Shown in pieces: positions 8,401 through 17,960 of a DNA stretch of 64,000 nt; within the stretch, counting starts at the first letter, position 1, and every line of letters starts with the position of its first letter. The notes beneath the pieces are model-generated. The model had not been told where the DNA came from. It searched no databases and worked only from the letters and a program-made list of their open reading frames with translations. Made by a program: the position numbers and the translations under genes. Origin of the DNA: Algoriphagus sp. TR-M9 (GTDB taxonomy: Bacteria > Bacteroidota > Bacteroidia > Cytophagales > Cyclobacteriaceae). The DNA lies in the NCBI RefSeq assembly GCF_027594545.1, contig NZ_CP115160.1, positions 1,621,001-1,685,000 on the forward strand. The letters are read 5' to 3'.

Positions 8401-8460
8401 CATAAGTGCTTGAAATACAGTATGATCCTGTAGCTTGTTTAAAGCTATTTGCCCCCTAAT

Positions 8461-8532
8461 GGTCCGTTCGTCTAGGGGTTAGGACGCATCCCTTTCACGG
8501 ATGAAACACGGGTTCGATTCCCGTACGGACTA
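8461..8532 (+). tRNA. tRNA-Glu (TTC), second copy
   Basis: Identical in sequence to the first copy and 60 bases downstream in the same orientation, so it is most simply transcribed from the same promoter as a tandem precursor. No promoter-like TAnnTTTG is seen in the spacer. Confidence 0.97.
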
Positions 8533-8604
8533 CTAAGACTCAAAGCTCAATCATCGCTTGGTCTTATTTTATTTTTGTTTTATGGTTGTTAGTGGTTAAA
8601 GTGA

Positions 8605-8640
8605 ACAAAATCCCGGTCTGTGGCCGGGATTTTTGTTTTT
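8605..8640 (+). terminator. Intrinsic terminator after the tRNA pair
   Basis: ACAAAATCCCGG (8605-8616) can pair with CCGGGATTTTTGT (8624-8636) around TCTGTGG, followed by a T-run. The stretch 8533-8719 otherwise holds no gene. Confidence 0.8.
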
Positions 8641-8719
8641 TAGGCCAAGTTTACATCAATGGACTTTTCCCCACGTTTAAATTATTTAATTTGGAGGCTC
8701 GAAAATAAATTTTTGAAAA

Positions 8720-11700
8720 ATGCCTCAACCCAAAATAAAATTAAACTATGCCAAAATCATTTTGGCAGCCGCATTACCGCTAATTATCTCCTGTAATCAG
8801 GAAAAGGTGGATTTACGAGAACGTACGCTGACCAAGGAAGAAATCGCGCCCATGGTGGAAGCAGCCGAAAGTCAGGTCAATCCTGTTTTGAGTCCAGGCT
8901 TGAAATTGTCACTCTGGGCAGTGGATTCCATGGTGTATGATCCTATTTCTATTCAGGTGACAGACGATGGGAGCTTGTACTATACTCGAACTAATCGTCA
9001 AAAGAATTCAGAGTTTGATATCCGTGGTCATCAAGATTGGGAAATAGAATCCATCAGTCTTCAGACCATTGACGATAAGAGAGCTTTTCTACAGAAGGTG
9101 CTTTCTCCCGAAATGTCTGATAAAAACACCTGGCTGAGCGATGTGAACGGTGATGGATCGCATGACTGGAGGGATATGACTGTGGAGCGGGAAGAATTAT
9201 ATCGACTGGAAGACAAGGACGGTGATGGACTGGCCGAATACTCCCAAATGATGGTTCAGGACTTCAATGATGTCACCACAGATGTGGCAGGCGCGCTGCT
9301 GAAGCTGGAAGATAACCTCTTTGTAGGAGTAGGGCCGGACGTATGGAGGCTGAGCGATAACAACGGGGATGGAATCATGGACGAAAAAGAGTCCATTTCT
9401 CACGGTTATGGAATTCACATCGGATTCGGTGGACATGGGATGTCTGGATTAGAACAGGGACCAGATGGTAGAATTTACTGGGGAATAGGAGATATAGGTT
9501 TCAATGGAGTAGGTCCAGATGGTACAGAATGGAAGTACCCCAATAGAGGGGTGATCGCCAGGGCAAATCCTGATGGAAGTGATTTTGAGATTTTTGCCAT
9601 GGGAGTAAGAAATACCCATGAATTTACATTTGATGCTTACAATAACCTGATCTCTGTGGATAATGATGGTGATCATGGCGGTGAGAGCGAGCGTTTGGTT
9701 TACCTAGTGAATGGCTCAGATACGGGTTGGAGAACAAACTGGCAATTTGGGAAATACCGTGACCCTGAAAACAATACCTATAAAGTCTGGATGGACGAGA
9801 AACTGTATCTTCCTAGACACGAAGGACAGGCTGCTTACATCACTCCGCCTATCCAAAACTACATCAATGGCCCCACAGGGATGGTTTACAACCCTGGCAC
9901 TGCCCTGGCAGAAAAGTGGAAAGAGACCTTCTTCGTAGCCTCCTTTGTAGGGAATCCAACGACTTCTGGGATTCATGCTTTCAAATTGGAACCAGACGGA
10001 GCGACCTTCAAAATGTCCCAGACCGAGAAAGTCATGGGAGGTGTTTTGGCTACTGGCTTGGATTTCGGCCCGGATGGATCGCTTTACTTTGCAGATTGGA
10101 TAGAAGGCTGGGGGACTAAAAACTCGGGCCGTGTTTGGAAATTAGATGACGAGGCAGGAGCGGATTGGGAAGCTAGAAAAATCACGGAGCAAGTCATGAA
10201 AACTGACTTCAAAACTCTCACTGATCAAGCTTTGGGAGCGTATCTCAGCGATGCGGATATGAGAATTCGTAGAAAAGCCCAATTTGAATTGGCAAAGCGA
10301 GGTGATGCAGGAGCCAAAGTCTTCGAAGAAGCAATCTCACAGACGGGTAACCAATACGCACGCATTCATGCCATAGTCGGGCTCAGCCAATTGGCTAGAA
10401 TGGAAAATATGGATTATGCAGATCCTTTGATTAGCCTGCTGCAGGATCAGGATCCGGAGATCCGGGCCCAGGCAGCTAAGTGGCTAGGCGACATCAAAAA
10501 TGCCAAAGCAGGAGAGGCCTTACTTCCTATGCTAGCTGATCCAGAAATCAGAGTACGGTTTTTTGCATCAGAGGCATTGGGGCGAATCGCCTACGCTCCA
10601 GCTATAGATGGGCTGATCAGGGTCCTGGAAGAAAATAACGACGAGGATGCATATTTGAGACATGCTGCTAGCCTTGCTTTAGCTAGGATAGATCGCGTAG
10701 AACCCATAAAAGCATTGTCCACCCATTCTTCAGCAGCGGTTCGGTTAGGTGCCGTATTAGCTTTAAGGCGAATGGCAGATCCTGCAATAGTGGATTTTTT
10801 GGATGATGAAGATGAGTATATCGTAACCGAGGCAGCTAGAGCGATCAATGATGATTTTTCTATAGAGGCAGCCCTTCCTGCTTTGGGAGATCTTTTGGTA
10901 GGAACTGACTTCGAAAATGAACCCTTGATTCGGCGCGCTATCAATGCAAATCTACGAGTAGGCACTGCGGCGGCTTTGGACAATTTGAAAGCTTATATCG
11001 CTAAGCGAAATGTAAACCCTGTATTGAAAGCTGAGGCGATAGCGACTATTGGCTCATGGGCCAAACCCTCTGTTCTGGATCGTGTAGACGGTAGAAACAG
11101 AGGTGCGATAGAGCGTGAGCTGGGACCTATTCAGGCCTCTGTTTCTTCTGATTTGATCGCTATACTTCCTGATTCTGAAGAGGAAGTCCGAGTAGCAGGA
11201 GCTAAGGCTATAGGTAAACTTAAGATTGATGGAGCAGAGTCTGAGTTGGTGAGTTTGTTGAAAAACGACCGCTCTGAAAATGTTCGGGTGGCTGCACTTC
11301 GTGCCCTTGCAGATGCTAATCCAGACCAGATTTCAGAGCCAATCAAAATAGCCATGGATGATCAATCCAGAGCTGTACGAGTGGTGGGACTGGATTTATT
11401 GACCAAGACAGATATTTCTCAGGATTTGATGGTAGATCTCTTACAGGATGTCATTCAGAATAAGACAGTAGCAGAGAAGCAAGCGGCTCTGTTGAGTCTT
11501 GGAAATCTATCCAATTCCGCTGAATTACCGCTTTGGGATACCTTATTGGAAGACCTGAAGAATGATAAACTGCCAAATGAGGTGTTGATTGAGCTGGAAG
11601 AAGCTATTGCAGCTACAGGGAGTGAAGAGTTGCAGCAGAAATATGATGCTGTCCAGGAAGAGCGTACGGACGGGGATTTGGTAGCGCTGTACGCTGGAGC

Positions 11701-12136
11701 ACTTGAAGGCGGAAGCGTGCGGGCTGGAAGGGCTATTTTCTTCCAAAATCAAGCCGCTCAGTGTATTCGCTGTCATGGCTATGATGACATGGGAGGGACT
11801 GCTGGGCCTCATCTGAATGGAGTCGCAAATAGAATCACTCGAACTCAGCTATTAGAGGCTTTGATTGACCCTAGTAAAAGGCTTGCGCCAGGCTATGGTT
11901 TTGTACAGTTGAAGTTAAAGGATGGCAAAGAAGTGAATGGTACGCTCATGGAAGAACAGGCAGACGGCCTCCTAATGAAAGTAGGAGCTAAGCCTGATAC
12001 CTTAATTATGAATAGCAGCATCGAGGAGCGCACTAATTCTCCGTCTAGTATGCCGGATATGAAGCAGATGCTGAGCAAAAGAGAAATCAGGGATCTCGTA
12101 AGTTTCCTTTCTACCATGAATAAAGAATGGGAATAA
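8720..12136 (+). CDS. Lipoprotein with beta-propeller, HEAT repeats and c-type cytochrome domain
   Basis: A very large (1138-residue) exported protein. It has a signal peptide with a likely lipid-attachment Cys (C25 in LPLIISCNQ). Residues ~40-480 form a propeller-like 'membrane-bound dehydrogenase' domain (DGSLYYTRTNR, GPDGRIYWGIGD, LDFGPDGSLYFADWIEGWG). Residues ~490-990 are HEAT-type alpha repeats (EIRAQAAKWLGDI, ENVRVAALRALAD). The C-terminus is a haem c domain with C1015-I-R-C1018-H1019. This architecture is common in Bacteroidota and Planctomycetota. The oxidised substrate is unknown; periplasmic sugar or alcohol oxidation is an inference. Its stop overlaps the PIG-L gene. Confidence 0.88.
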   Translation: MPQPKIKLNYAKIILAAALPLIISCNQEKVDLRERTLTKEEIAPMVEAAESQVNPVLSPGLKLSLWAVDSMVYDPISIQVTDDGSLYYTRTNRQKNSEFDIRGHQDWEIESISLQTIDDKRAFLQKVLSPEMSDKNTWLSDVNGDGSHDWRDMTVEREELYRLEDKDGDGLAEYSQMMVQDFNDVTTDVAGALLKLEDNLFVGVGPDVWRLSDNNGDGIMDEKESISHGYGIHIGFGGHGMSGLEQGPDGRIYWGIGDIGFNGVGPDGTEWKYPNRGVIARANPDGSDFEIFAMGVRNTHEFTFDAYNNLISVDNDGDHGGESERLVYLVNGSDTGWRTNWQFGKYRDPENNTYKVWMDEKLYLPRHEGQAAYITPPIQNYINGPTGMVYNPGTALAEKWKETFFVASFVGNPTTSGIHAFKLEPDGATFKMSQTEKVMGGVLATGLDFGPDGSLYFADWIEGWGTKNSGRVWKLDDEAGADWEARKITEQVMKTDFKTLTDQALGAYLSDADMRIRRKAQFELAKRGDAGAKVFEEAISQTGNQYARIHAIVGLSQLARMENMDYADPLISLLQDQDPEIRAQAAKWLGDIKNAKAGEALLPMLADPEIRVRFFASEALGRIAYAPAIDGLIRVLEENNDEDAYLRHAASLALARIDRVEPIKALSTHSSAAVRLGAVLALRRMADPAIVDFLDDEDEYIVTEAARAINDDFSIEAALPALGDLLVGTDFENEPLIRRAINANLRVGTAAALDNLKAYIAKRNVNPVLKAEAIATIGSWAKPSVLDRVDGRNRGAIERELGPIQASVSSDLIAILPDSEEEVRVAGAKAIGKLKIDGAESELVSLLKNDRSENVRVAALRALADANPDQISEPIKIAMDDQSRAVRVVGLDLLTKTDISQDLMVDLLQDVIQNKTVAEKQAALLSLGNLSNSAELPLWDTLLEDLKNDKLPNEVLIELEEAIAATGSEELQQKYDAVQEERTDGDLVALYAGALEGGSVRAGRAIFFQNQAAQCIRCHGYDDMGGTAGPHLNGVANRITRTQLLEALIDPSKRLAPGYGFVQLKLKDGKEVNGTLMEEQADGLLMKVGAKPDTLIMNSSIEERTNSPSSMPDMKQMLSKREIRDLVSFLSTMNKEWE

Positions 12137-13020
12137 GAAAGGGGATAAAAATCACATTAATTATTGGGATCAGCATAGTTGTGCTGGTCCCTTTGGTTTT
12201 AATAGGGCTGGGAAGAAGGCTTCTGCATGATTCTTCTATTCCTCAGCAAGAATTGCTTTTTCGGGCAGATAGTGCCAAAACAATCCTGGCTTTTTTTCCA
12301 CATCCGGATGATGAGGTGACTGTGGCTGGCACATTGATGAAAATGAACAATGTGGGTCACCGGGTGATTTTGGTCTGCCTGACCCAAGGCGAGGCCGCCG
12401 ATACGAATGGAGCATATACTCCGGAGGAACTTGCAGAGATCAGAACCCTGGAAATGAATCACGCTGCTGAGGTAATAGGTGCTGAGTATTTGGAACTGCT
12501 GAGTTATCCAGATGGAGGTTTAGCCAACATGGGGGTTGATTCTATTAAAAGTATAGCGCTTCAAGCCATCCAGAAATTTAAGCCAGACGCGCTCATAAGC
12601 TATGATTCCAAAGTGGGATTATATGGGCATCCTGATCATAAACTTACTGGCTTAGCTTTGGAGCAGCTATTTCAGGACATGGTAGGAAAAAGCGGTTTTT
12701 CTCCTAGAGCTTTATTTCAGGTGACACTTTCGCCTAAGCAAATAGATTTGGCAATGAAAATGTCCAAAGGCTTTCAGGAAAACTATCCCATTGATCCGAC
12801 TCAAGGACTACCCAATCCTAGCTTTTACATCAAAACTACAGCTTATTTTGATCGGGTGATGGAAGTAGTGAGTGGGCATGCAAGCCAGGCAGAAACCTTA
12901 CAGGACCTTTTACCTTACCATGATGTGGTGCCGGGATTTATTTATTCTAGGATATTTGACAGGGAATATTTCTATGAGGTTCCAACAAAAAAGCCACCTG
13001 TGCAGGTGGCTTTTAGGTAA
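12127..13020 (+). CDS. Membrane-anchored PIG-L family deacetylase
   Basis: A 297-residue protein with an N-terminal membrane anchor (residues 9-29) and a PIG-L/LmbE domain. The zinc-binding HPDDE is at 59-63, and the third ligand region is YGHPDHKLTGLA. Family members are Zn-dependent N-deacetylases acting on GlcNAc-type substrates, N-acetyl amino sugars or bacillithiol precursors; the substrate here is unknown. The start overlaps the previous gene by 10 bases, so the two form an operon. The last codons also form the transcription terminator hairpin. Confidence 0.87.
   Translation: MGIRKGIKITLIIGISIVVLVPLVLIGLGRRLLHDSSIPQQELLFRADSAKTILAFFPHPDDEVTVAGTLMKMNNVGHRVILVCLTQGEAADTNGAYTPEELAEIRTLEMNHAAEVIGAEYLELLSYPDGGLANMGVDSIKSIALQAIQKFKPDALISYDSKVGLYGHPDHKLTGLALEQLFQDMVGKSGFSPRALFQVTLSPKQIDLAMKMSKGFQENYPIDPTQGLPNPSFYIKTTAYFDRVMEVVSGHASQAETLQDLLPYHDVVPGFIYSRIFDREYFYEVPTKKPPVQVAFR
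12989..13014 (+). terminator. Terminator hairpin embedded in the end of the PIG-L gene
   Basis: AAAAGCCACCTG (12989-13000) and CAGGTGGCTTTT (13003-13014) are perfect complements. The hairpin lies entirely before the stop codon at 13018-13020 and encodes the residues KPPVQVAF. It would serve in both directions, since a convergent TonB receptor gene ends at 13040. Confidence 0.75.
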
Positions 13021-13039
13021 ATTTGGGTTTACGTTAATT

Positions 13040-16000
13040 TTAATTCAAGAATTCGTCAAAAGTCAAACTGACGAAGTACATAGTCCCTACTGTAGGATTA
13101 CCCCAAGCTTGAGTATATCCGCTTCCAAAGAGGTTCGAAGCACCCACTTTTAAGATAGACTTGATGCTTTTAAGCTTGTAACTTACCTGCGCATCCAGTG
13201 TTCCAAAAGCTGGAATTACAGAAAGTTGCTGACTCGAAACGGCCGGTGCTACGAAGGAGGATTGCCATGCAAATTCACCTTGCCATCTGTAGGCTAGCGC
13301 AAACCCTAGGTTATCGATTACCTCTCTGTTTGCAAAGTTCAAGACATAGCGGTATTCCGGTGTGTTGAAGCTTGGCTGGAAGCCGGTCTCTGCTAATTCA
13401 TCCAAATTTGAAAGGGTGTTATAGGAGACATTTCCCCCTATGGTGTAGCCTTTAGGCAGTTTGTAATCTAAACTAGCTGCCCATCCCCAGGATTTGATGG
13501 TTTCAGTTCTGTTCACCGGCATGGAGAATACATTTCTTCCACCGGGTCCAACGCCGATCAAATTTAGTCCCGTGAGCGGATTTGGCCCTTGTAGTCCCGC
13601 GTCAGATGCATCCTGGATCAATACCTGGCTACCATTGAAATTTTCGAAGCGATTGAAGTAAGCATAAGCGTCCACCAGTAATTTATCACCCCAGATCCCT
13701 TTATACCCAACTTCAAAAGACTTCACTCGCTCAGGTTTGAACTCTCTCATTTCATAAGGTTGAAGCTGGTCTAGGTTTGCTGCTGCTGCATTCACGGGTA
13801 CAAGCTGAGCTGCGATTTCCGGCACTAGAGTGGGAGCCAATTCAGCAATAGCCGCAGGAGCTTCACTTGGAGGGATATTCCCCGCCTGAACTTGTTCAGT
13901 TACATACTGTGTGGCCTGTGCAATGGCAATATTGGTAGCTTCTTGGATGCTTTGCTGATACACGGGAGAATCCGGCTGAGTATCTGCCGAAACAGCGCCC
14001 CCATAATTTGTCACGCCAGCTAAGGTGTACCCCGGGTTTGCATTTAGATTGTATCGGTTTCTGAAAAAAGGCAAACCACCGATTAATCTCGCCTGCGGTG
14101 TATTCAGATCAATGTATTGGTCTTGGTTGGTAGGGATACGGAAACCTGTCTGGTAAGAGGCTCTGAAGTTGTGATTTCCTTCGGTAAAAACTCCGGAAAT
14201 TCGTGGGGACCATTGCCCAGCGAAGTTTTCATTTTTATCGTATCTGGCCGAGGCAGTCAACTTGAATTTGTCATTGAAGAGCTTTTTCGAACCCTGAATG
14301 TATCCGCCGTATTCGTTGATATTGAATTCATCCCCATCATCATCCAAGGCGAAAATGGTTCCATTCGAATTCAATTGATAGATTCTATAATTAGCTCCTA
14401 CTACAAACTCCGCAAACTTAATCTGCTCTGACAGATTGTAGGATCCTTCGAAGTGGTAAAGATTACTTCTATCTACAAATCTGGCGCCTACACCATTTTC
14501 ATTGCCTGGAATAGGGCGGGAAGTGACATCTTTCAGGGCATTGTTGAACTCGCTGGTGCCCGGCATAAATCTGCCTTGATCTGCAAATTGTCTTGCCAAA
14601 CCATGTGCAGTGTTGCTGTCGGCGCCTTGGCCTACGGCAGTTGCATAGGCTCCCACATATTCCGGGAACCACTGCGTACTGGCCTTCCATGCTTCATTGA
14701 TGCCTTGTGCTGCTGTCCCTACAGCAAAAGCGTCCCCGGATCTTTCCTGGGTGGTATAAGCCCTCAGGTACCAGTTTGAGGCACGGAGTTCGGCTTTATA
14801 TTGCCCCATTTGGAAATCCTTCAGTGAGTAGCGATCTGCGCCGGTATAGACTGTGGTGCCAAAGCCTAGATTCCCTTGAAGTATAGCTTCAATATTATCA
14901 TTGAGTTTCCAATGCAATGCTGCATTCAACTTGATGGATTTGGTGTTGTAGTCAGCCAGGTCGCTTTCCCTGTAACCTGTACGGGAAACTGCAGTGTTTG
15001 GAATCAGACCCAAAGCTGCTGAAGGTAGTGCTCCTGCCTGAACCATAGATTGGGCTACAGAAAGCATGTTGACATTAGTTTCGTCACCGTAAATATTTAC
15101 TCCGTTATATGCGGGGTTATTTTCTGGTGTTCCTGTTTCTATGCTGCTTCCATTTAGAAGTGATTGATCTCGGAAATCATTGGCCTGCCAGTCGTCCGCT
15201 GTCAGGTATTCCATATTGACTTTGAAAGCTACTTTATCGCTAATGGCTTTTGCATACCTGGCACTGAAATTATAGAATCCAGTGGTAGGGGAGGTTCTGT
15301 TTTCTTCAGACATGATCCCGGTTTTCACACTGGCAGAAAGCCCTTGGTATTGAAATGGGCTTTTCGAGTTCATCAACAAAATTCCGTTGATGGCATTGGG
15401 TCCATACAGAGCAGATGAAGCCCCTGGAAGCAATTCTACACTTTCCAGGTCCAGTTCTGAGATCCCGACAATATTGCCTACGGAGAAGTTTAATCCAGGA
15501 GCCTGATTGTCCATACCGTCTATGAGCTGTACGGTACGTACATTTCCATTGGCGTTAAATCCTCGGGTGTTAAAGGACTTGAAGAGGAGGGACTGTGTAC
15601 TCATTTCGACTCCCTTCATGTTGTTGATCGCATCGTAGAAGCTCGCCTGAGGAGCATCCCGTATGGCTATGATATCCATTTTCTCCACCGACACCGGGGA
15701 CTGCAAAACGCTTTCTTCCATTCTAGAGGCAGAAACTACTACTTCTTGGCCCATTATGGCTGTCTCCATCAGTTGTACATCCAGATTGGATTGCCCTCCT
15801 GTGATTTCTATCTCCTGAGCATTGTATCCTACCATGGAAAATACCAAGGTGAAAGGAGGTTCCTGGTTTACACTTAGAGAGTAATTTCCAGAAAGATCTG
15901 AAATGGTCCCTATTACTTTTCCTTTGACCAAAATGTTAACCCCGACTAGGGTTTCTTTGGTGTCGGCATCAGTTACGGTCCCAGAGATGAGGGTTTGAGC

Positions 16001-16081
16001 GTAAACTCTGGATGCCTGTAAGGAAACCAGCAGTAGAACCATGAATACTGCTGTTCCGATTTTTAGGGTAATTTTTTTCAT
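13040..16081 (-). CDS. TonB-dependent receptor with carboxypeptidase-like N-domain
   Basis: A 1013-residue outer membrane receptor. Signal peptide MKKITLKIGTAVF...SRVYAQ; a CarboxypepD_reg-like domain at ~30-110 (ISGTVTDADTKETLVGVNILVKG); a plug domain (SPVSVEKMDI...GFNANGNVRTVQLIDGMDNQAPGLNF); then a long barrel ending in TMYFVSLTFDEFLN. No SusD-type partner gene is adjacent, which argues against a classic polysaccharide utilisation locus; the ligand is unknown. An insertion around residues 700-780 is rich in Ala and Gln (PSEAPAAIAELAPTLVPEIAAQ) and probably forms an extracellular loop. Confidence 0.93.
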   Translation of the reverse strand: MKKITLKIGTAVFMVLLLVSLQASRVYAQTLISGTVTDADTKETLVGVNILVKGKVIGTISDLSGNYSLSVNQEPPFTLVFSMVGYNAQEIEITGGQSNLDVQLMETAIMGQEVVVSASRMEESVLQSPVSVEKMDIIAIRDAPQASFYDAINNMKGVEMSTQSLLFKSFNTRGFNANGNVRTVQLIDGMDNQAPGLNFSVGNIVGISELDLESVELLPGASSALYGPNAINGILLMNSKSPFQYQGLSASVKTGIMSEENRTSPTTGFYNFSARYAKAISDKVAFKVNMEYLTADDWQANDFRDQSLLNGSSIETGTPENNPAYNGVNIYGDETNVNMLSVAQSMVQAGALPSAALGLIPNTAVSRTGYRESDLADYNTKSIKLNAALHWKLNDNIEAILQGNLGFGTTVYTGADRYSLKDFQMGQYKAELRASNWYLRAYTTQERSGDAFAVGTAAQGINEAWKASTQWFPEYVGAYATAVGQGADSNTAHGLARQFADQGRFMPGTSEFNNALKDVTSRPIPGNENGVGARFVDRSNLYHFEGSYNLSEQIKFAEFVVGANYRIYQLNSNGTIFALDDDGDEFNINEYGGYIQGSKKLFNDKFKLTASARYDKNENFAGQWSPRISGVFTEGNHNFRASYQTGFRIPTNQDQYIDLNTPQARLIGGLPFFRNRYNLNANPGYTLAGVTNYGGAVSADTQPDSPVYQQSIQEATNIAIAQATQYVTEQVQAGNIPPSEAPAAIAELAPTLVPEIAAQLVPVNAAAANLDQLQPYEMREFKPERVKSFEVGYKGIWGDKLLVDAYAYFNRFENFNGSQVLIQDASDAGLQGPNPLTGLNLIGVGPGGRNVFSMPVNRTETIKSWGWAASLDYKLPKGYTIGGNVSYNTLSNLDELAETGFQPSFNTPEYRYVLNFANREVIDNLGFALAYRWQGEFAWQSSFVAPAVSSQQLSVIPAFGTLDAQVSYKLKSIKSILKVGASNLFGSGYTQAWGNPTVGTMYFVSLTFDEFLN

Positions 16082-16359
16082 AGGCTATTTTTTGACTTTG
16101 GGTCTATGATACTTTGGGTGTATTAAGAGATGATTAGGAACGAAAAATAGCCTAAAATTTAAACAAATAGCAGATTTGCCTATTTATTTGTCATGGATCA
16201 AAAATTATAGAAAAATCGATTGCGCTGGAAACTGAGGGGGTTTGATTAAAAAATTAAAACGAATTCACCTGTTTATTAGCGATAAGGAATAAACCCGCCT
16301 TTTTTATTAAAAAATCCTTAAGACCAAATACTTTCCAATAAAACTATAATTAGAAATCT

Positions 16360-16505
16360 GATTATCCGCAATGATGCCAGTAGTTAAAGAATGGGACTGG
16401 ATAGTAGCGGATAATCGTCAACCGACAACAGTCCACTGCCCACAGCACGTAGAAAGAAACCTTAACCCATAATTTCTCTCGCTACTGGTAAGAAAGCGGA
16501 TATCC
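16360..16505. repeat. Dispersed intergenic repeat, family 1, copy B
   Basis: A 146-bp copy with the ends GATTATCCGC (16360-16369) and GCGGATATCC (16496-16505). An internal GCGGATAATC at 16407-16416 is the perfect complement of the left end, so a 57-nt sub-hairpin is possible. It shares GATTATCCGCAATGATGCCAGT with the family. Confidence 0.6.
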
Positions 16506-16518
16506 ATAATTAGCAATA

Positions 16519-16669
16519 TGACCGTACGGAATGATGTCAGTAAGCACTAATTCCTGATCACTTGGTTAGAAAACCGAAGCGATCCTGCTAGATCGGTAGA
16601 AGTGGGATCTTGTAGTAAATAAATCCTAGGGTACTTTAGCCTTACTGCTCGTCAAAAAAGCCGATAATC
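16519..16669. repeat. Degenerate copy of repeat family 1
   Basis: It starts with TGACCGTACGGAATGATGTCAGT-like sequence, a diverged version of the family 5' end, and stops at GCCGATAATC (16660-16669), one mismatch from the inverted end. It sits in tandem 13 bp after copy B. The assignment rests on short matches. Confidence 0.35.
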
Positions 16670-16679
16670 AAAAAATGAA

Positions 16680-16804
16680 AAAGAGGCTGTCTCACTAGGC
16701 GTCTTGATGTCTGTTTGAGCGGAGTTGAAGGCTATTTCCTGCAAATCAGGATACATTTCGACTTCGTACATGGTGACAAGCTATACTTTTGAGAAAGCCT
16801 CTTT
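16680..16804. repeat. MITE-like element, repeat family 2, short copy
   Basis: Left end AAAGAGGCTGTCTCA and right end, read on the other strand, AAAGAGGCTTTCTCA (one mismatch) bound about 125 bp with no coding potential. The interior string TTGAGCGGAGT..GAAGG recurs in the longer copy at 57811. Confidence 0.6.
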
Positions 16805-16822
16805 GTGGATGTTTCTGGTTTT

Positions 16823-17161
16823 TCAACCTTTCTTGTTTTCTTCATTCACATGCTTTACCAAACGGTCGCAGAGGTCTTTCATTTCTTCTGCCATGTACTC
16901 ATCTCCGGTGCTATTTAGGATGGTTTGGGCCATACCTCCCAAAATATCAATGTAGAAGCGCTTCATTTCCACCACCGACATTTCTTCAGTCCAGAGATCA
17001 ATTCTCAATGTGCTATGGTTCAAATTGTCCCAAATATTCAGGCTGATGCTTTTGGTGCTTTCCAGTCCTTCGCCTTCTTTGTCAGAAGCATCCCATTGGA
17101 TGTTTTTTGGGAGACTTTTTTCATCTAAGTCTACAAGGAATTTAATCTCAGAATTTTTCAT
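16823..17161 (-). CDS. gldC: Gliding motility protein GldC
   Basis: A 112-residue soluble protein matching GldC: an N-terminal beta-strand opening (KNSEIKFLVDLDEKSLPKNIQWDASD), then SISLNIWDNLNHSTLRIDLWTEEMSVVEMKRFYIDIL and a C-terminal helix. GldC supports gliding and the type 9 secretion machinery in Bacteroidota, but its exact task is unknown, and the gene is also kept in non-gliding species. It ends 18 bp from a MITE-like element. Confidence 0.92.
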   Translation of the reverse strand: MKNSEIKFLVDLDEKSLPKNIQWDASDKEGEGLESTKSISLNIWDNLNHSTLRIDLWTEEMSVVEMKRFYIDILGGMAQTILNSTGDEYMAEEMKDLCDRLVKHVNEENKKG

Positions 17162-17254
17162 GTGTTATAGTTTGACCCCTGGGGGATCCATTCAATAATT
17201 TTTGCAAAATTAATCAGGTTAACTTGAAAGGATAATTCTGAGTTCCTTTTTTCC

Positions 17255-17914
17255 TCAATCAAGTCGCATTTCTGGTACGTGTGAAGAAATTATCAATTTG
17301 CCGGCGGTTTTTTCCTTGATCTCCTCCACAGAAACTCCCGGTGCACGCTCGAGCAGTACAAATCCGCCCTCGGGATGGATTTCTAAAACTGCCAGGTCCG
17401 TCACTATCTTTTTGACGCAGTTTACACCGGTAATGGGCAAGGTGCATTTAGGCAAAAGCTTAGCATCACCGGATCTGGAGCAGTGCTGCATAGCCACGAT
17501 AATATTATCAGCAGAAGCGACGAGATCCATAGCTCCTCCCATACCCTTGACCATTTTACCGGGAATTTTCCAGTTGGCGATGTCCCCGTTTTCTGAGACC
17601 TCCATGGCGCCTAAAATCGTCAGGTGCACATGTCCACCTCTGATCATGGCAAAAGATTCTGCCGAATTGAAAAGCGCGGAGCCTTTGAGCATGGTGACGG
17701 TTTGCTTTCCGGCATTGATTAAGTCAGGATCGATTTGCTCCTCGGTGGGGAAGGGGCCGATCCCCAAGAGTCCATTTTCTGATTGTAAAACTACTTCCAG
17801 TTCGTCTGGGATATAGTTAGCTACCAATGTTGGTATTCCTATTCCAAGATTGATGTATTGCCCGTTTTCCACTTCCTGGGCGATTCGCTGGGCTATTTGA
17901 TCTTTCGTAAGCAT
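17255..17914 (-). CDS. scoB: 3-oxoacid CoA-transferase subunit B
   Basis: The 219-residue beta subunit of a class I CoA-transferase. The catalytic glutamate is in QSENGLLGIGP; INLGIGIPTLVANYIP at the start and GGAMDLVASADNIIVAMQH mid-protein are typical. With ScoA it moves CoA from succinyl-CoA to acetoacetate, a step of ketone body or branched-chain amino acid breakdown. It lies 46 bases after scoA on the same strand. Confidence 0.93.
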   Translation of the reverse strand: MLTKDQIAQRIAQEVENGQYINLGIGIPTLVANYIPDELEVVLQSENGLLGIGPFPTEEQIDPDLINAGKQTVTMLKGSALFNSAESFAMIRGGHVHLTILGAMEVSENGDIANWKIPGKMVKGMGGAMDLVASADNIIVAMQHCSRSGDAKLLPKCTLPITGVNCVKKIVTDLAVLEIHPEGGFVLLERAPGVSVEEIKEKTAGKLIISSHVPEMRLD

Positions 17915-17960
17915 TTTGGGTTCGATTTAGGTGTAAGAAAAAGTCAGGGTCTGGGCAGGG

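Larger units (their letters stand above)
16082..16822. other. 741-bp gene-free stretch carrying repeat elements
   Basis: No convincing open reading frame is present. The left part holds AT-rich sequence expected to contain the promoter of the TonB receptor. The rest is largely occupied by two copies of repeat family 1 and one copy of repeat family 2, listed separately. Confidence 0.7.
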
